This document shows, in pieces, positions 51,186-60,406 of a DNA stretch of 64,000 nucleotides. Made by a program: the position numbers and the translations under genes. The DNA comes from Curtobacterium pusillum (lineage in GTDB: Bacteria; Actinomycetota; Actinomycetes; Actinomycetales; Microbacteriaceae), in contig CP018783.1 in the NCBI GenBank assembly GCA_002025645.1, forward strand, positions 868,001 to 932,000, read 5' to 3'. How positions within the stretch are numbered: position 1 is the first letter of the stretch; every line of letters starts with the position of its first letter. The notes beneath the pieces are model-generated. The model was given only the letters and a program-made list of their open reading frames with translations, searched no databases and was not told the DNA's origin.

Positions 51186-52770
51186 CACGCACCTCCCGGG
51201 TGTCCTCGGCAGCACGCGCCGTCTGGGCGTCCTGGTCGAAGATCGACATGTTGTCCGTCTGCGCCTCGCGGTGCTGGTCCTTCGGGTCCGCCGCCGACGG
51301 GTCGATCTGGGCGTTCCGCGGGGCGTGCCGGTCGAGCGCTTCGAGGAAGGAGCGCGACCAGCGCGCCACGTCGTTGTCGCGCACGCGCTTCCGGAGCGCG
51401 CGCATGCGCGTGGAGCGCTCGCGGCGGGGCATCTCGATCGCGCGCTGGATCGAGTCCTTCAAGGCGCCGATGTCGTGCGGGTTCACGATGACCGCCTGCT
51501 TGAGCTCGTCGGCGGCACCGGCGAACTCGGACAGGATGAGGACGCCGTCGTTGTCGAACCGGGCTGCGACGTACTCCTTCGCGACGAGGTTCATGCCGTC
51601 GCGCAGCGCGGTGACGAGCATGATGTCGGCGGCCAGGTACAGCGCCACCATCTCCTCGCGCGGGTACCCGTGGTGCAGGTAGGCGATGGGCTGGTGGCCG
51701 ATCACGCCGAGGTCGCCGTTGATCCGGCCCACCGTCAGCTCGATCTCGTCACGGAGCGCGGCGTAGGTGTCGACGCGTTCGCGGCTCGGGCTCGCGACCT
51801 GGACGAGGGTGGCGTCCTCCACTGCGATCCGGCCGTCCTCGACGAGCTCGCCGAAGGCCTTGATGCGGTGCCGGATGCCCTTCGTGTAGTCGAGTCGGTC
51901 GACGCCGAGCAGGACCGTCTTCGGGTTGCCCAGGCTCTCGCGGATCTCCCGCGCGCGCTCCTGGACCTCGGGGCGGTGCGCGATCTCCTCGAAGCCCGCG
52001 GCGTCGATCGAGATCGGGAAGTGGCGTGCCTCGACGTGGCGCACGGTGATGCCCTTGCGGCTGCGCGGTGCGTCCGGGTCGTCGACCGGGACGTCGATCG
52101 TCTGGCCCTTGGTCGTGTAGCCCTTGATGTGGCGGACGGCCCGGAGGAAGTCGCTCGCGTCGTCGTGTCGCTGGAACCCGATCACGTCGGCACCGAGCAG
52201 CCCGTCGAGGATCTGCGCACGCCACGGCAGCTGCGCGTAGATGCCGACCGGCGGGAACGGGATGTGGTTGAAGAAGCCGATCGTCAGGTCGGGACGGCGC
52301 TCGCGCAGCAGCGCCGGGACGAGCTGCAGCTGGTAGTCCTGCACCCAGACGATGCCGTCCTGCTCGACGATCTCGGCGATCTGCGCGGCGAACCGCTCGT
52401 TCACCCGCTTGTAGGCGTTCCACCAGTCGCGGTGGTAGCTCGGGTGCTCGATGACGTCGTGGTAGAGCGGCCACAGGGTGTCGTTGCTGAAGCCCTCGTA
52501 GTACTCCTCGACGTCGGCGTCGCTGAGCGGGACGGGGACAATGTGGATGCCCTCGTTGTCGAACGGCTCGACCTCGACCTCGGGCTGGCCGACCCAGCCG
52601 ACCCAGGCACCGTCGTTCGCCCGCATGACCGGCTCGAGTGCCGTGACGAGGCCGCCGGGCGAGTGCCGCCAGCCCTCGTTGCCGTCCTCGTCGACGACGC
52701 GGTCGACCGGCAGGCGGTTCGAGGCAACGACGAAGGCGTAGCGGGTCTGTTCGGTGCGGGGTGCTGCCAT
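51178..52770 (-). CDS. otsA: Trehalose-6-phosphate synthase
   Basis: The 530-residue GT20 enzyme joins glucose from a nucleotide sugar to glucose 6-phosphate. FVVASNRLPVDRVVDEDG is the N-terminal donor loop, VWVQDYQLQLVPALLRE and GFFNHIPFPP are family signatures, LLGVDRLDYTKGI binds the phosphate, and VALYLAADIMLVTALRDGMN then LVAKEYVA is the C-terminal sugar site. A tail of about 55 residues after the GT20 domain is unusual and acidic. RBS-like GGAACGGAGA stands upstream. Confidence 0.97.
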   Translation of the reverse strand: MAAPRTEQTRYAFVVASNRLPVDRVVDEDGNEGWRHSPGGLVTALEPVMRANDGAWVGWVGQPEVEVEPFDNEGIHIVPVPLSDADVEEYYEGFSNDTLWPLYHDVIEHPSYHRDWWNAYKRVNERFAAQIAEIVEQDGIVWVQDYQLQLVPALLRERRPDLTIGFFNHIPFPPVGIYAQLPWRAQILDGLLGADVIGFQRHDDASDFLRAVRHIKGYTTKGQTIDVPVDDPDAPRSRKGITVRHVEARHFPISIDAAGFEEIAHRPEVQERAREIRESLGNPKTVLLGVDRLDYTKGIRHRIKAFGELVEDGRIAVEDATLVQVASPSRERVDTYAALRDEIELTVGRINGDLGVIGHQPIAYLHHGYPREEMVALYLAADIMLVTALRDGMNLVAKEYVAARFDNDGVLILSEFAGAADELKQAVIVNPHDIGALKDSIQRAIEMPRRERSTRMRALRKRVRDNDVARWSRSFLEALDRHAPRNAQIDPSAADPKDQHREAQTDNMSIFDQDAQTARAAEDTREVRDA

Positions 52771-52954
52771 GGGGTGGTGGGGTCTCCGTTCCGCCCGGCT
52801 CAGCGCCGGGTCCAGCCGTAAGTTACCAGCGTGCCGACAGCGGATTCACGGCGGATCGGCGGCTTCCGGTACGCTGCACCCGTCGTGTCGGGGGGACACG
52901 CGGGTACCGCACGGGGTCGGTACCGCCCTCTCGACCAGAGAGGACCCACCCGCC
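52771..52954. promoter_or_regulatory. Divergent promoter region of otsA and the large membrane protein
   Basis: TAACTT on the minus strand (52822-52827) could be the otsA -10, and TTCACG with TACGCT on the plus strand (about 52850-52880, 19-bp spacing) could serve the gene at 52955. Both assignments are weak. Confidence 0.35.
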
Positions 52955-55462
52955 GTGAGCGACCAGCCGCCCGTCCCGCCCGTTCCGCCGGTCCCGCCGG
53001 GGACCCAGCCGGGAGGCCCGCAGCCGTTCCCGGGGCAGCCCGCGTCGGCCACGCAGCCGGCATCCGACCCGTTCGGTCGCCTCCTCCGCACCGTCCCCGG
53101 ACGCGACTGGCTCGCCGCCGTCCTCGCCGCCGTCGGCGGCTGGGTCGCGGCCTACGTGGTGGCCGCGCTCTCGCTGCTCCTCACCGTCGCGGTCGCCGCG
53201 TCCGGTGGGTCCGGTTCGTCGGTCGGCACCGGGGCCGGGTCGAGCTCCGGGACCATCGGCGGTGCCGCACCCGACGTGCAGGACCTGCTCTCCGGCGTCA
53301 GTGTCCTGCTCGGCGCGCCCGCACAGCTCGTCGTGCTCGCCGACCTCGGACGCCTGCACCTCTCCGGTTCGGCGGCGCTCTTCGGGGTGTCCGGTTCCGC
53401 GGCGCTCGGCGTGGTCCCGGCACTCGTGCTCGCGGCGCAGGTCGTGCTCACGGTCGTGCTGACCCGGCGCATCCGGACCCGGGCGCTCGGGTTCGTCCAG
53501 CTGCTCGTCACCGCCGTGCTCTCGGGACTCGTGCTGACCGCGGTCACGACCCTCACCGGACTCGTGCTCGCCATCCGGTTCCCGGACGTCCCCGGCGTGT
53601 CGATCGACCCCGTGCACGCGGTCGGCGTCGGCAGCGTGCTCGGGTCCTTCGTGATCGGCACCCTGTCCGTGCTGCTCGCACGACCGTCGGTCCTCGTCCG
53701 CGGCAACGTCTTCATCGCCCGAGCGCTCGGGACCGCACGGGTCGCCGTCGGGCAGCTCGGCGTCCTCGTCGTGCTCCTCACCCTGGCGACCATCGTCCTC
53801 GCGCTCGTCGCGCAGCCCGAGTGGGGCGCCGCCGTGCCGCTGCTCGTCGGCAACATCGCGGTGGCGTTCACCGCGCTGGGCTTCCTCGGCGGTGTGGGGA
53901 CCTCCGGCCTCGGCTCGGCGGGGTCGACCGCGTCGGTGTTCGGCGGCACCACCGGGTGGCTCTGGATCGTCGTGCTCCTGGTGCTCGTCACCGCGTTCGT
54001 CGCCGGTCTCGCGCTCGCCGTCCGTCGCAACGACCGGGTCCGGACGGCGCTCGACTGGGTCGTGACCCCGGTCGTGTGGTTGCTCGGCGGGGTCGTCCTC
54101 CTCGTGCTGGGTACGGGTGTCATCGGCTACCAGGCCACCGGCACGAGTGTCGTCGGCGGGTCCGGCTCCGTCGGCGTGGCCCCGTGGACCCCGCTCGTCT
54201 TCGCGCTCTGGGGCGGTGCGGTCGAGGTGGTCGCCCGGTTCGTCGCACCCGCGCTGCTCCCCCGGCTCGGCGGCCGGGTCGTGCTCACCACCGCTCGCCT
54301 GGTCGGCACCGACCCCCGGCCGACCGTGCCCGTCGCCGTCCCCGGTGCGCCGACCGCGACCGCTCCCGACGCCGCGCCCGGCCCGGTCACCGCACCCGGT
54401 GCCTGGTCGGCCACCCCGGGCGTCGTCGCCGCTCCGACCTGGGGCGCACCGGCCGGCGCACAGCCCTTCGTCGGCGCCGGCTCCCCCGCGCCCGCGCCGA
54501 TGTCGCCGCGTGCGAAGAAGGTGCTCGTCCGCTCGCTCATCGCCGGCGGCGCGGTCGTCGTGGTCGTCATCGCCGGGGTCGTGACGACCTCGGTCCTCCG
54601 CGCGAACGTGTGGGGACCGGCGCCGACCGTCCGCTCGTACGTCGACGCCATCGCCCGCGGGGACGCCGCTGCGGCCGAACGCCTCAGCGAGGTCCCGGCC
54701 GACGCCAGCATGCTCGACGCCACCGTGCTGAAGAGCGCGAAGGACCGCCCGGAGGACGTCCGCGTCGGACGGGTGACGACGAGCGGTGACACCGCGCTCG
54801 CCACGGTGTCCTTCACGCAGGGCGGCAAGAACCGGTCGGGTCAGGTGACCCTGCGCCGCACGGGCACGGCGTTCCTCGTGAAGGACGAGTGGCGCGTCAC
54901 CCAGCCGCTCGCCGACACCGTGTCGGTCACGGCGTCCTCGGCGCTCGAGGGCGCCCCGGTCACGGTCGGCGGCAAGAAGGTCGGCGAGATCGAGGACGGG
55001 CAGTTCCGTTCCCTGGCCTACCCCGGGAAGTACGCGGTGCAGGTCGGCGGGTCCAAGTACTTCACCGGCGGCACGAAGTCGGTGTCGGTCGGTTCCTCGA
55101 CGTCGTCGTCGTACGTCGACTTCGAGCCGAAGGCCACGGAGCAGCTCACGAAGGACGCCGAGCAGTACGTCACGGACCTCATCGAGTCGTGCGCGGAGAA
55201 GACCGACGTGGACGCGCTGAGCGGGTGCCCCTGGTACGGACCGTACGACGCGGACGGCGCCGTCAAGTACCAGGTGAAGACCATGCCGAAGCTCGACGTC
55301 CAGGTCTCCGGCTCCGGCTCGATCTCGGTGGAGAGCACCGAGGACGGCGTGATCGGCTACGACTACAAGTCGTTCTTCGGCGACTCCGGCCACGCGGAGG
55401 ACACCTTCGACGTCTACGAGTACCTCAAGGTGCAGGACGGCAAGCTCGTCGAGGCCTACTGA
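52955..55462 (+). CDS. Large membrane protein with extracellular C-terminal region
   Basis: The 835-residue protein starts with a Pro-rich tail (VSDQPPVPPVPPVPPGTQ). About eight hydrophobic segments lie between residues 50 and 420, then a Pro/Ala-rich loop and a final span (SLIAGGAVVVVVIAGVVTTS, about 523-542). The last 290 residues lie outside and contain an NTF2-like or DUF4878-like part (SYVDAIARGDAAAAERL). Beta-rich repeats resembling the membrane-bound TcaA domains of Firmicutes follow. Four Cys occur late in the chain. I do not recognise a known function; envelope sensing or stress is an inference. GTG at 52955 has AGAGAGGA upstream. Confidence 0.75.
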   Translation: MSDQPPVPPVPPVPPGTQPGGPQPFPGQPASATQPASDPFGRLLRTVPGRDWLAAVLAAVGGWVAAYVVAALSLLLTVAVAASGGSGSSVGTGAGSSSGTIGGAAPDVQDLLSGVSVLLGAPAQLVVLADLGRLHLSGSAALFGVSGSAALGVVPALVLAAQVVLTVVLTRRIRTRALGFVQLLVTAVLSGLVLTAVTTLTGLVLAIRFPDVPGVSIDPVHAVGVGSVLGSFVIGTLSVLLARPSVLVRGNVFIARALGTARVAVGQLGVLVVLLTLATIVLALVAQPEWGAAVPLLVGNIAVAFTALGFLGGVGTSGLGSAGSTASVFGGTTGWLWIVVLLVLVTAFVAGLALAVRRNDRVRTALDWVVTPVVWLLGGVVLLVLGTGVIGYQATGTSVVGGSGSVGVAPWTPLVFALWGGAVEVVARFVAPALLPRLGGRVVLTTARLVGTDPRPTVPVAVPGAPTATAPDAAPGPVTAPGAWSATPGVVAAPTWGAPAGAQPFVGAGSPAPAPMSPRAKKVLVRSLIAGGAVVVVVIAGVVTTSVLRANVWGPAPTVRSYVDAIARGDAAAAERLSEVPADASMLDATVLKSAKDRPEDVRVGRVTTSGDTALATVSFTQGGKNRSGQVTLRRTGTAFLVKDEWRVTQPLADTVSVTASSALEGAPVTVGGKKVGEIEDGQFRSLAYPGKYAVQVGGSKYFTGGTKSVSVGSSTSSSYVDFEPKATEQLTKDAEQYVTDLIESCAEKTDVDALSGCPWYGPYDADGAVKYQVKTMPKLDVQVSGSGSISVESTEDGVIGYDYKSFFGDSGHAEDTFDVYEYLKVQDGKLVEAY

Positions 55463-55511
55463 CGCACACCCCGCGACGGCCGGCCTGGGATCCCCTGGCC
55501 GGCCGTCTCAC

Positions 55512-55517
55512 TAGGCT
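55512..55517 (+). promoter_or_regulatory. -10 hexamer TAGGCT of a leaderless promoter
   Basis: TAGGCT lies seven bases before the ATG at 55525. No good -35 is visible. Confidence 0.45.
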
Positions 55518-55524
55518 CGTCGGC

Positions 55525-56496
55525 ATGGTCATGACACGGGCGTGGCGGAACGGCAGTGCGGCGGAGCGGGACTTCCCGGTCGACCGGATCTCCGAGATCG
55601 TCGCCGACGAGGACGCGTTCGTGTGGGTGGACTACACCGACCCCGACCCGTCCGACCTCGAGCACGTCGAGGCCGAGCTCGGCATCCACGCGCTCGCCGT
55701 CGAGGACGCGGTCGAACGGGGCCAGCGCCCGAAGCTCGACCGGTACCGCGACAGCCTGTTCCTGGTCGTCTACGACGTCGCCGGCCTCGACGACGACGGG
55801 GACCTCGTCACGCACGAGGTGAAGGCCTTCGTCACCGAGCACGCCCTCGTCACGATCCACGGCGCGGACGTCGACACCGGCGCGGTCGAACGGCGACTCG
55901 ACGCGAACGCCGACATCGCCGACCACGGGGTGCCCTGGCTCGTCTGGGGGCTGCTCGACGCGGTGACCGACCACGCGACGAGCACCGTGGAGGACATCGA
56001 GCGTCGGATCGACGACCTCGAGGACGACCTGTTCGAGCGCGGCAACCCGCGCGAACAGCAGATCCAGCGCCGGTCGTTCCGGCTCCGGAAGGCACTCGGG
56101 GTCCTCCGCCGGCAGGTCGTCCCCACGCGGGACAGCGTCGCCTCCCTGCTGCACGGCGACGCCGAGACGATCTCCGACGGCATCCGCCCGTACTTCCGCG
56201 ACGTCGAGGACCACCTGGTGTCGATCGCGGACTCCGTCGAGCAGTTGCGCGACGCGGTCTCGAGCGTCCTCGACACCAACCTCAACCTGTCCTCGAACCG
56301 CCAGAACACGGTGATGAAGAAGGTGACGAGCTGGGCGGCGATCATCGCGATCCCCACCGCGATCACCGGGTTCTTCGGGCAGAACGTGACGTTCCCCGGC
56401 GAGAGCCACTGGAGCGGCCTCTACCTGTCGCTCGCCCTCATCGTGACGTCCTCGCTGGTGCTCTACCGCGTGTTCAAGACCCGCGACTGGCTCTGA
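55525..56496 (+). CDS. corA: CorA-family magnesium/cobalt transporter
   Basis: The 323-residue protein has a large cytoplasmic alpha/beta domain, a long stalk helix (DTNLNLSSNRQNTVMKKVTS) and two C-terminal membrane helices. The pore signature, normally YGMN, reads FFGQNV here; GQN-type loops are common in actinobacterial CorA relatives, though ion preference may differ. It takes up divalent metal by membrane potential. An ATG two codons downstream is possible but less favoured by the promoter spacing. Confidence 0.92.
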   Translation: MVMTRAWRNGSAAERDFPVDRISEIVADEDAFVWVDYTDPDPSDLEHVEAELGIHALAVEDAVERGQRPKLDRYRDSLFLVVYDVAGLDDDGDLVTHEVKAFVTEHALVTIHGADVDTGAVERRLDANADIADHGVPWLVWGLLDAVTDHATSTVEDIERRIDDLEDDLFERGNPREQQIQRRSFRLRKALGVLRRQVVPTRDSVASLLHGDAETISDGIRPYFRDVEDHLVSIADSVEQLRDAVSSVLDTNLNLSSNRQNTVMKKVTSWAAIIAIPTAITGFFGQNVTFPGESHWSGLYLSLALIVTSSLVLYRVFKTRDWL

Positions 56497-56518
56497 CCCC
56501 GGCTCCGCGGCCGCGCGC

Positions 56519-56650
56519 AGCCTCGCACCGTGCGAGGTGGCTCGATGTACCGTGCGAGGTTCCGTGCACGGTGCGACCTCGGGACGCTCGCACACTGCGC
56601 GGAACCTCGCACACGGCGCAGCTCGCACAGCGCACCTCGCACGGTGCGTG
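56519..56650. repeat. Repeat island of TCGCAC/GTGCGA inverted motifs
   Basis: At least eight copies of CCTCGCAC, TCGCAC or GTGCGAGG in both directions are packed into 130 bp between convergent corA and permease genes. CCTCGCACCGTGCGAGG is a perfect palindrome. No gene is evident. Confidence 0.8.
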
Positions 56651-56662
56651 GTGCGCAGCGGG

Positions 56663-57814
56663 CTACAGACGCAGCGCGAGCACGCCGGCCACGACCGTGA
56701 GCGGGGCGACCACGCACCCGAGCGCCATGTACTTCCCCCACGACAGGTGCACGCCCTCGGACGACAGCCGGGCGTGCCAGAGCAGCGTCGCGAGGGACGC
56801 CCACGGCGTGATGAGGCAGCCCGCGTTCACGCCGACGAGGAGCGCCGCGTAGCGCAGGGCCTCGTGTCCGGCCGCCGGCTCGAGCACCAGGTACGCGGGC
56901 AGGTTGTCGATCGCGTTCGCCGCCAGCGCCCCGGCTCCGCCGAGCGCCAGGAGCGGTCCGGTCCCGGTGCCGCCCGGCAGCGCGTTCACGATGGGGTCGG
57001 TGAGTCCGGTCGTGTGGAGTGTCTCGACCACGATGAAGAGCCCGGCGGCGAAGAGCAGCGTCGACCACGGCACGCGGGAGATCCGCAGCTCCGACGGTGC
57101 GCGGAACGCCGCGACCGCCACGAGCACGACGGCCGCTGCGACCGCGGCGATCCACACCGTCACGCCGGCGGTCAACGCGATCACCAGGGCGACGAGGACC
57201 GCCGACGCCGACCAGAAGAACACCGGGTCGGTCGCCTGGCGGACGGACACCGGGGTGTAGCGGCCGAACAACCGCCCGCGGAACACGACGAGCAGCACGG
57301 CGCACGGCACCACCACGCCCGCGAGCGCCGCCCAGACCATCAAGCCCGCGAACGGGATCGGCCCGTCGAGCCCGATCCGGTCGACGGCGAGCAGGTTCGT
57401 GAGGTTCGACACCGGCAGCAGCAGCGACGCGGTGTTCGCGAGCCAGACCGTCGTCAGTGCGAAGGGCATCGGCGGCAGGCCCACCCGGCGGGCGAGCGTG
57501 ATCACGATCGGGGTGAGGAGCACCGCGGTCGTGTCGATCGACAGGAAGACCGTGCACACCACGGCGAGCACGACGACCGCCGCCCAGAGGCCGATCGTGC
57601 GCCCACCCCCGACACGCGCGGCGAGGTCGGCGAGACGGTCGAACACCCCGGCGTCCGCCGCGAGTTCGGCGACGACGGTGAGGCCGAGCACGAACGCCAG
57701 CACCGGGACGACCCGGTCGGCGAGCTCGGCGAGGTCGGACAGGGGCAGCAGGCCGAGGGCGACGCACACCGCGCCGACCACGAGCAGTGCTCCCCCGATG
57801 ACGGCCTGACGCAC
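56663..57814 (-). CDS. SLC13/ArsB-type permease
   Basis: The 383-residue integral membrane protein has about ten spans and resembles the ion transporter superfamily that includes ArsB and SLC13 carriers. FLSIDTTAVLLTPIVITLA (about residues 90-108) and NAIDNLPAYLVLEPA (about 299-313) match the paired N-D-P-hairpin signatures. The gene has no ars regulators nearby, so the substrate could be arsenite, an organic acid or another anion. The GTG at 57814 has GAGGAG upstream. An in-frame ATG further upstream (57862) lies before the expected membrane start. Confidence 0.85.
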   Translation of the reverse strand: MRQAVIGGALLVVGAVCVALGLLPLSDLAELADRVVPVLAFVLGLTVVAELAADAGVFDRLADLAARVGGGRTIGLWAAVVVLAVVCTVFLSIDTTAVLLTPIVITLARRVGLPPMPFALTTVWLANTASLLLPVSNLTNLLAVDRIGLDGPIPFAGLMVWAALAGVVVPCAVLLVVFRGRLFGRYTPVSVRQATDPVFFWSASAVLVALVIALTAGVTVWIAAVAAAVVLVAVAAFRAPSELRISRVPWSTLLFAAGLFIVVETLHTTGLTDPIVNALPGGTGTGPLLALGGAGALAANAIDNLPAYLVLEPAAGHEALRYAALLVGVNAGCLITPWASLATLLWHARLSSEGVHLSWGKYMALGCVVAPLTVVAGVLALRL

Positions 57815-57906
57815 AGCGGCTCCTCTTCGAGTGCGCCGGCAGGGCGACCGGCGGCGCTCCAATGTACTGGCCGGTAGCGTTGACGCGACCAGCGAAGGAG
57901 GAACCC

Positions 57907-58098
57907 GTGCGGAAGTTCATGTTCAGCGGTGCGGTGTGGAGCTCGATCATCAGCGGCTACAGCGTCGTGCAGACCACCAGGCAGGGACCGCGCGACTGGC
58001 GTCTCGCGCTGACGTGGGTGGCGTGGCTCGCGACGACGATCGTCGCCATCGGCACGGTCGTCGAGGACGACCGGGCGGTGAAGGCGAAGCAACCGTGA
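57907..58098 (+). CDS. Small single-span membrane protein
   Basis: The 63-residue protein begins VRKFMFSGAVWSSIISGYSV and has a hydrophobic helix LTWVAWLATTIVAIGTVV, then an acidic-to-basic tail. AAGGAGG stands five bases before the GTG, strongly supporting translation. It is divergent from the permease and I do not recognise a family. The 3' end contains GGCGAAGCA twice (also just after the stop), suggesting a short local duplication. Confidence 0.65.
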   Translation: MRKFMFSGAVWSSIISGYSVVQTTRQGPRDWRLALTWVAWLATTIVAIGTVVEDDRAVKAKQP

Positions 58099-58142
58099 GC
58101 ACAGCGGCGAAGCAGCCGTAGAGGTCGCGAAGGCGACCAGCA

Positions 58143-58190
58143 GACGGACTGGAGGCGCGGTGCCAGCTGGCACCGCGCCTCCAGTCCGTC
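58143..58190. repeat. Perfect 48-bp palindrome of the conserved family
   Basis: The arms (24 bp each, starting GACGGACTGGAGGCGCGG) are exact complements. It lies between the convergent small gene and the MscS gene, as a bidirectional terminator. Confidence 0.9.
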
Positions 58191-58202
58191 CTAGGGTCGC
58201 GC

Positions 58203-59375
58203 TCAGCGCTCCGAACGCGGGATGTCGGACGTCTGGATCGGACCGGTGAACAGGGCGGCACGGTCCTCCTGCTCCGGAGTGAACAAGGCTGAAGACGACG
58301 CGGTCGAGGCGGTCCGGCGGGACTCGCGCGGCTCGGCGACCTCGTCGACCATGAGCACCCGCTGCACCGGCTGGGCGTCGGGGTGGGTGCGCTGGATCCA
58401 GGCGACCAGTTCCTCGCGGACGTAGCAGCGCAGGTCGAACAGCGACGGGGCGTCGTGCGCGGTCACGAGGACACGGACGTGCACGAACCCCTGGACGGCG
58501 TCGGTCACCTGCAGGACCTGCACCCGGCGGTCCCACAGGTCGGTACGGTCGAGGATCCGCTCGAGCTCCGCACGCATCTCCCCGGGGCGCACCCGCCAGT
58601 CCAGGTCGAACTCGACGGCACCGAGCAGTTCGCTGTTCGTCCGCGTCCAGTTCTCGAACGGCGTGCTCGTGAAGTAGGTCGACGGCAGGACGAAGCGCCG
58701 GTCGTCCCACAGGTGCACGACGACGTAGGTGAGGGTGATCTCCTCGATGCGCCCCCACTGCTGCTCGACCACGACGACGTCGTCGACGCGGATCGACCCG
58801 GAGAACGCGAGCTGCATACCGGCGAACACGTTGCCGAGCGTCGACTGCGCGGCGAGACCCGCGATGACGGAGATGAGTCCGGCCGAGGCGAGCACGCTCG
58901 CGCCCGCCGCCTCGACGCCGGGGAAGGTGAGGAGGATCGCGCCGAGGCCGATGATCACGAGCACCGCGACGGTCAGCCGGCGGAGGACGAGCACCTGCGT
59001 CCGGATGCGTCGAGCGACCCGGTTGTCGGGCACGTCGACGCGGTAGCGGTGGAGTCCGAGGCTCTCCAGGACGATCGCGATCTCGCAGGCGAGCCACGTG
59101 CCGACGCCGATCGTGACGATGAGGAAGGTGTGCGAGACCCCGTCGCGCCACGGGGAGGCGTCGGCGTTGTCCGGGATGCTCGACGCGAAGGCCACCCAGA
59201 GCAGCACGACGAGGAGCATGGTGCGGGTCGGGTGCTTGGTGCGGCGCGACAGCACGGCCGCCCAGCGCGTCCGTCTGGCGAGGGCGCGGAACACGAGGTG
59301 CAGGACGAGGGCAGCGGCGGCGGTGACGAGCAGCGCGAAGCCGATCGCGACGAGGAGCCGGAGGAGGGTGTCCAT
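58203..59375 (-). CDS. MscS-family mechanosensitive ion channel
   Basis: The 390-residue protein has four N-terminal membrane segments, then the pore helix region GASVLASAGLISVIAGLAAQ and STLGNVFAGMQLAF (about residues 183-216), typical of MscS. A beta domain (SIRVDDVVVVEQQWGRIEEI) and a mixed C-terminal vestibule domain follow. It opens under membrane tension to release solutes on osmotic downshock. The C-terminal tail of about 45 residues is extra and Ser/Glu-rich. The ATG at 59375 gives the first hydrophobic helix a natural start. Confidence 0.92.
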   Translation of the reverse strand: MDTLLRLLVAIGFALLVTAAAALVLHLVFRALARRTRWAAVLSRRTKHPTRTMLLVVLLWVAFASSIPDNADASPWRDGVSHTFLIVTIGVGTWLACEIAIVLESLGLHRYRVDVPDNRVARRIRTQVLVLRRLTVAVLVIIGLGAILLTFPGVEAAGASVLASAGLISVIAGLAAQSTLGNVFAGMQLAFSGSIRVDDVVVVEQQWGRIEEITLTYVVVHLWDDRRFVLPSTYFTSTPFENWTRTNSELLGAVEFDLDWRVRPGEMRAELERILDRTDLWDRRVQVLQVTDAVQGFVHVRVLVTAHDAPSLFDLRCYVREELVAWIQRTHPDAQPVQRVLMVDEVAEPRESRRTASTASSSALFTPEQEDRAALFTGPIQTSDIPRSER

Positions 59376-59422
59376 CCCTCCATGCAACCAACTGGACGAC
59401 GGTCGTCGCCCAGCGGACCACA

Positions 59423-59464
59423 AGACGGGAGGCGCGGTGCCAGCCGGCACCGCGCCTCCCGTCT
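59423..59464 (-). repeat. Conserved palindrome, terminator-like
   Basis: AGACGGGAGGCGCGGTGCC pairs exactly with GGCACCGCGCCTCCCGTCT around AGCC (19-bp stem). It lies 14 bases past the stop of the betaine-binding protein gene. Confidence 0.85.
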
Positions 59465-59477
59465 CGCTCGTCAGGCC

Positions 59478-60395
59478 CTACTTCGAGGACGTGAGCGAGT
59501 CCACGTAGTCCTGGTGCTCGGACGCCCACTTCGCGGTGATCGCCGGGTACTCGCTCGCCTTCGCGCCGCTGTTCACGAGCGCGTTCTCCAGCGAGTAGAG
59601 CGTGTCGGAGTCCATCGAGAAGTCCGACATCCACTTCGACGCCGTCGGGAAGTCGTCCTTGATGGACTTCTTCGCGATGGTGTGGATCTCCTCGTTCTTG
59701 CCGAGCGCGCCCTTCGGGTCCTCCAGGTCCTTGATCGGGAACGCGTCGTACGCCCAGTGCGGACGCCACAGCGTCACGACGACGTCCTCCTTCTTCGCGA
59801 TCGAGGCCTTGAGGTCCGCGAGCATCGCCGGCGTGGAACTCGTGACGAAGTCCATGCCGTCGAGGCCGTACTTCGGGATGACCTTCTCGGACACGACCTT
59901 GGTCTCACCGGCGGCGGGCTCGATGCCGATGATCTTGTTGCCGAAGTCGGACGCGTGCGCCTTGAGCTCGTCGATCGAGTCGATGTCCGAGTACTCCGGC
60001 ACGGCGAGCTCGAGCGATGCCTGCTCGTTCCACGCGCCGAGGTCCGTGAGGTCCTTGCCGTACGTGTCCATGTACTCCTTGTGCGTGTTCGGCAGCCAGG
60101 TGTCGAACACGACGTCGTAGTCACCGGAGGCCAGGCCCGTGTACGCGGGGGCGACGTCGGAGTTCGTGAGCTGGACGTCGTAGCCCTTCTGCTCGAGCAC
60201 GTACTTCCAGAGGTAGCTGGCGGCGGTGTCCTCGTCCCAGCCGTTGAAGACGACGACGTGCATCGACTTCTGGTCGCCGTTGTCGAGCGTGCCGGTCGCG
60301 CCGTAGTAGCCCGGGGGCATGCAGGCGGAGAGGCCGAGGGCGGTGGCGGCGGCGAGCGCGGCCGCCGCGAGGGTGCGCTTGGTTCGCTTCATCAT
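59478..60395 (-). CDS. Glycine betaine/proline-betaine ABC transporter binding lipoprotein
   Basis: The 305-residue lipoprotein has lipobox LSACMPPG (Cys about residue 25). The substrate box is of the OpuAC type: FNGWDEDTAASYLW, VVFDTWLPNTHKEY and VTLWRPHWAYDAFP supply Trp residues that cage the quaternary ammonium. It is the last gene of the V-W-X unit. ATGATG at the start leaves 60392 as an alternative; GAGGAAC precedes it. The protein brings osmoprotectants to the permease at 60407. Confidence 0.95.
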   Translation of the reverse strand: MMKRTKRTLAAAALAAATALGLSACMPPGYYGATGTLDNGDQKSMHVVVFNGWDEDTAASYLWKYVLEQKGYDVQLTNSDVAPAYTGLASGDYDVVFDTWLPNTHKEYMDTYGKDLTDLGAWNEQASLELAVPEYSDIDSIDELKAHASDFGNKIIGIEPAAGETKVVSEKVIPKYGLDGMDFVTSSTPAMLADLKASIAKKEDVVVTLWRPHWAYDAFPIKDLEDPKGALGKNEEIHTIAKKSIKDDFPTASKWMSDFSMDSDTLYSLENALVNSGAKASEYPAITAKWASEHQDYVDSLTSSK

Positions 60396-60406
60396 GTGGT
60401 CGTTCC

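Noticed and set aside
52754..52954. N-terminal extension of the large membrane protein from 52754
   Set aside because: The extension overlaps the otsA start region, has no domain and lies upstream of a well-placed ribosome site at GTG 52955.
58099..58140. Possible continuation of the small membrane protein past its stop
   Set aside because: The repeated GGCGAAGCA hints at a local duplication, but the stop at 58098 is clear and the following bases hold no start signal.
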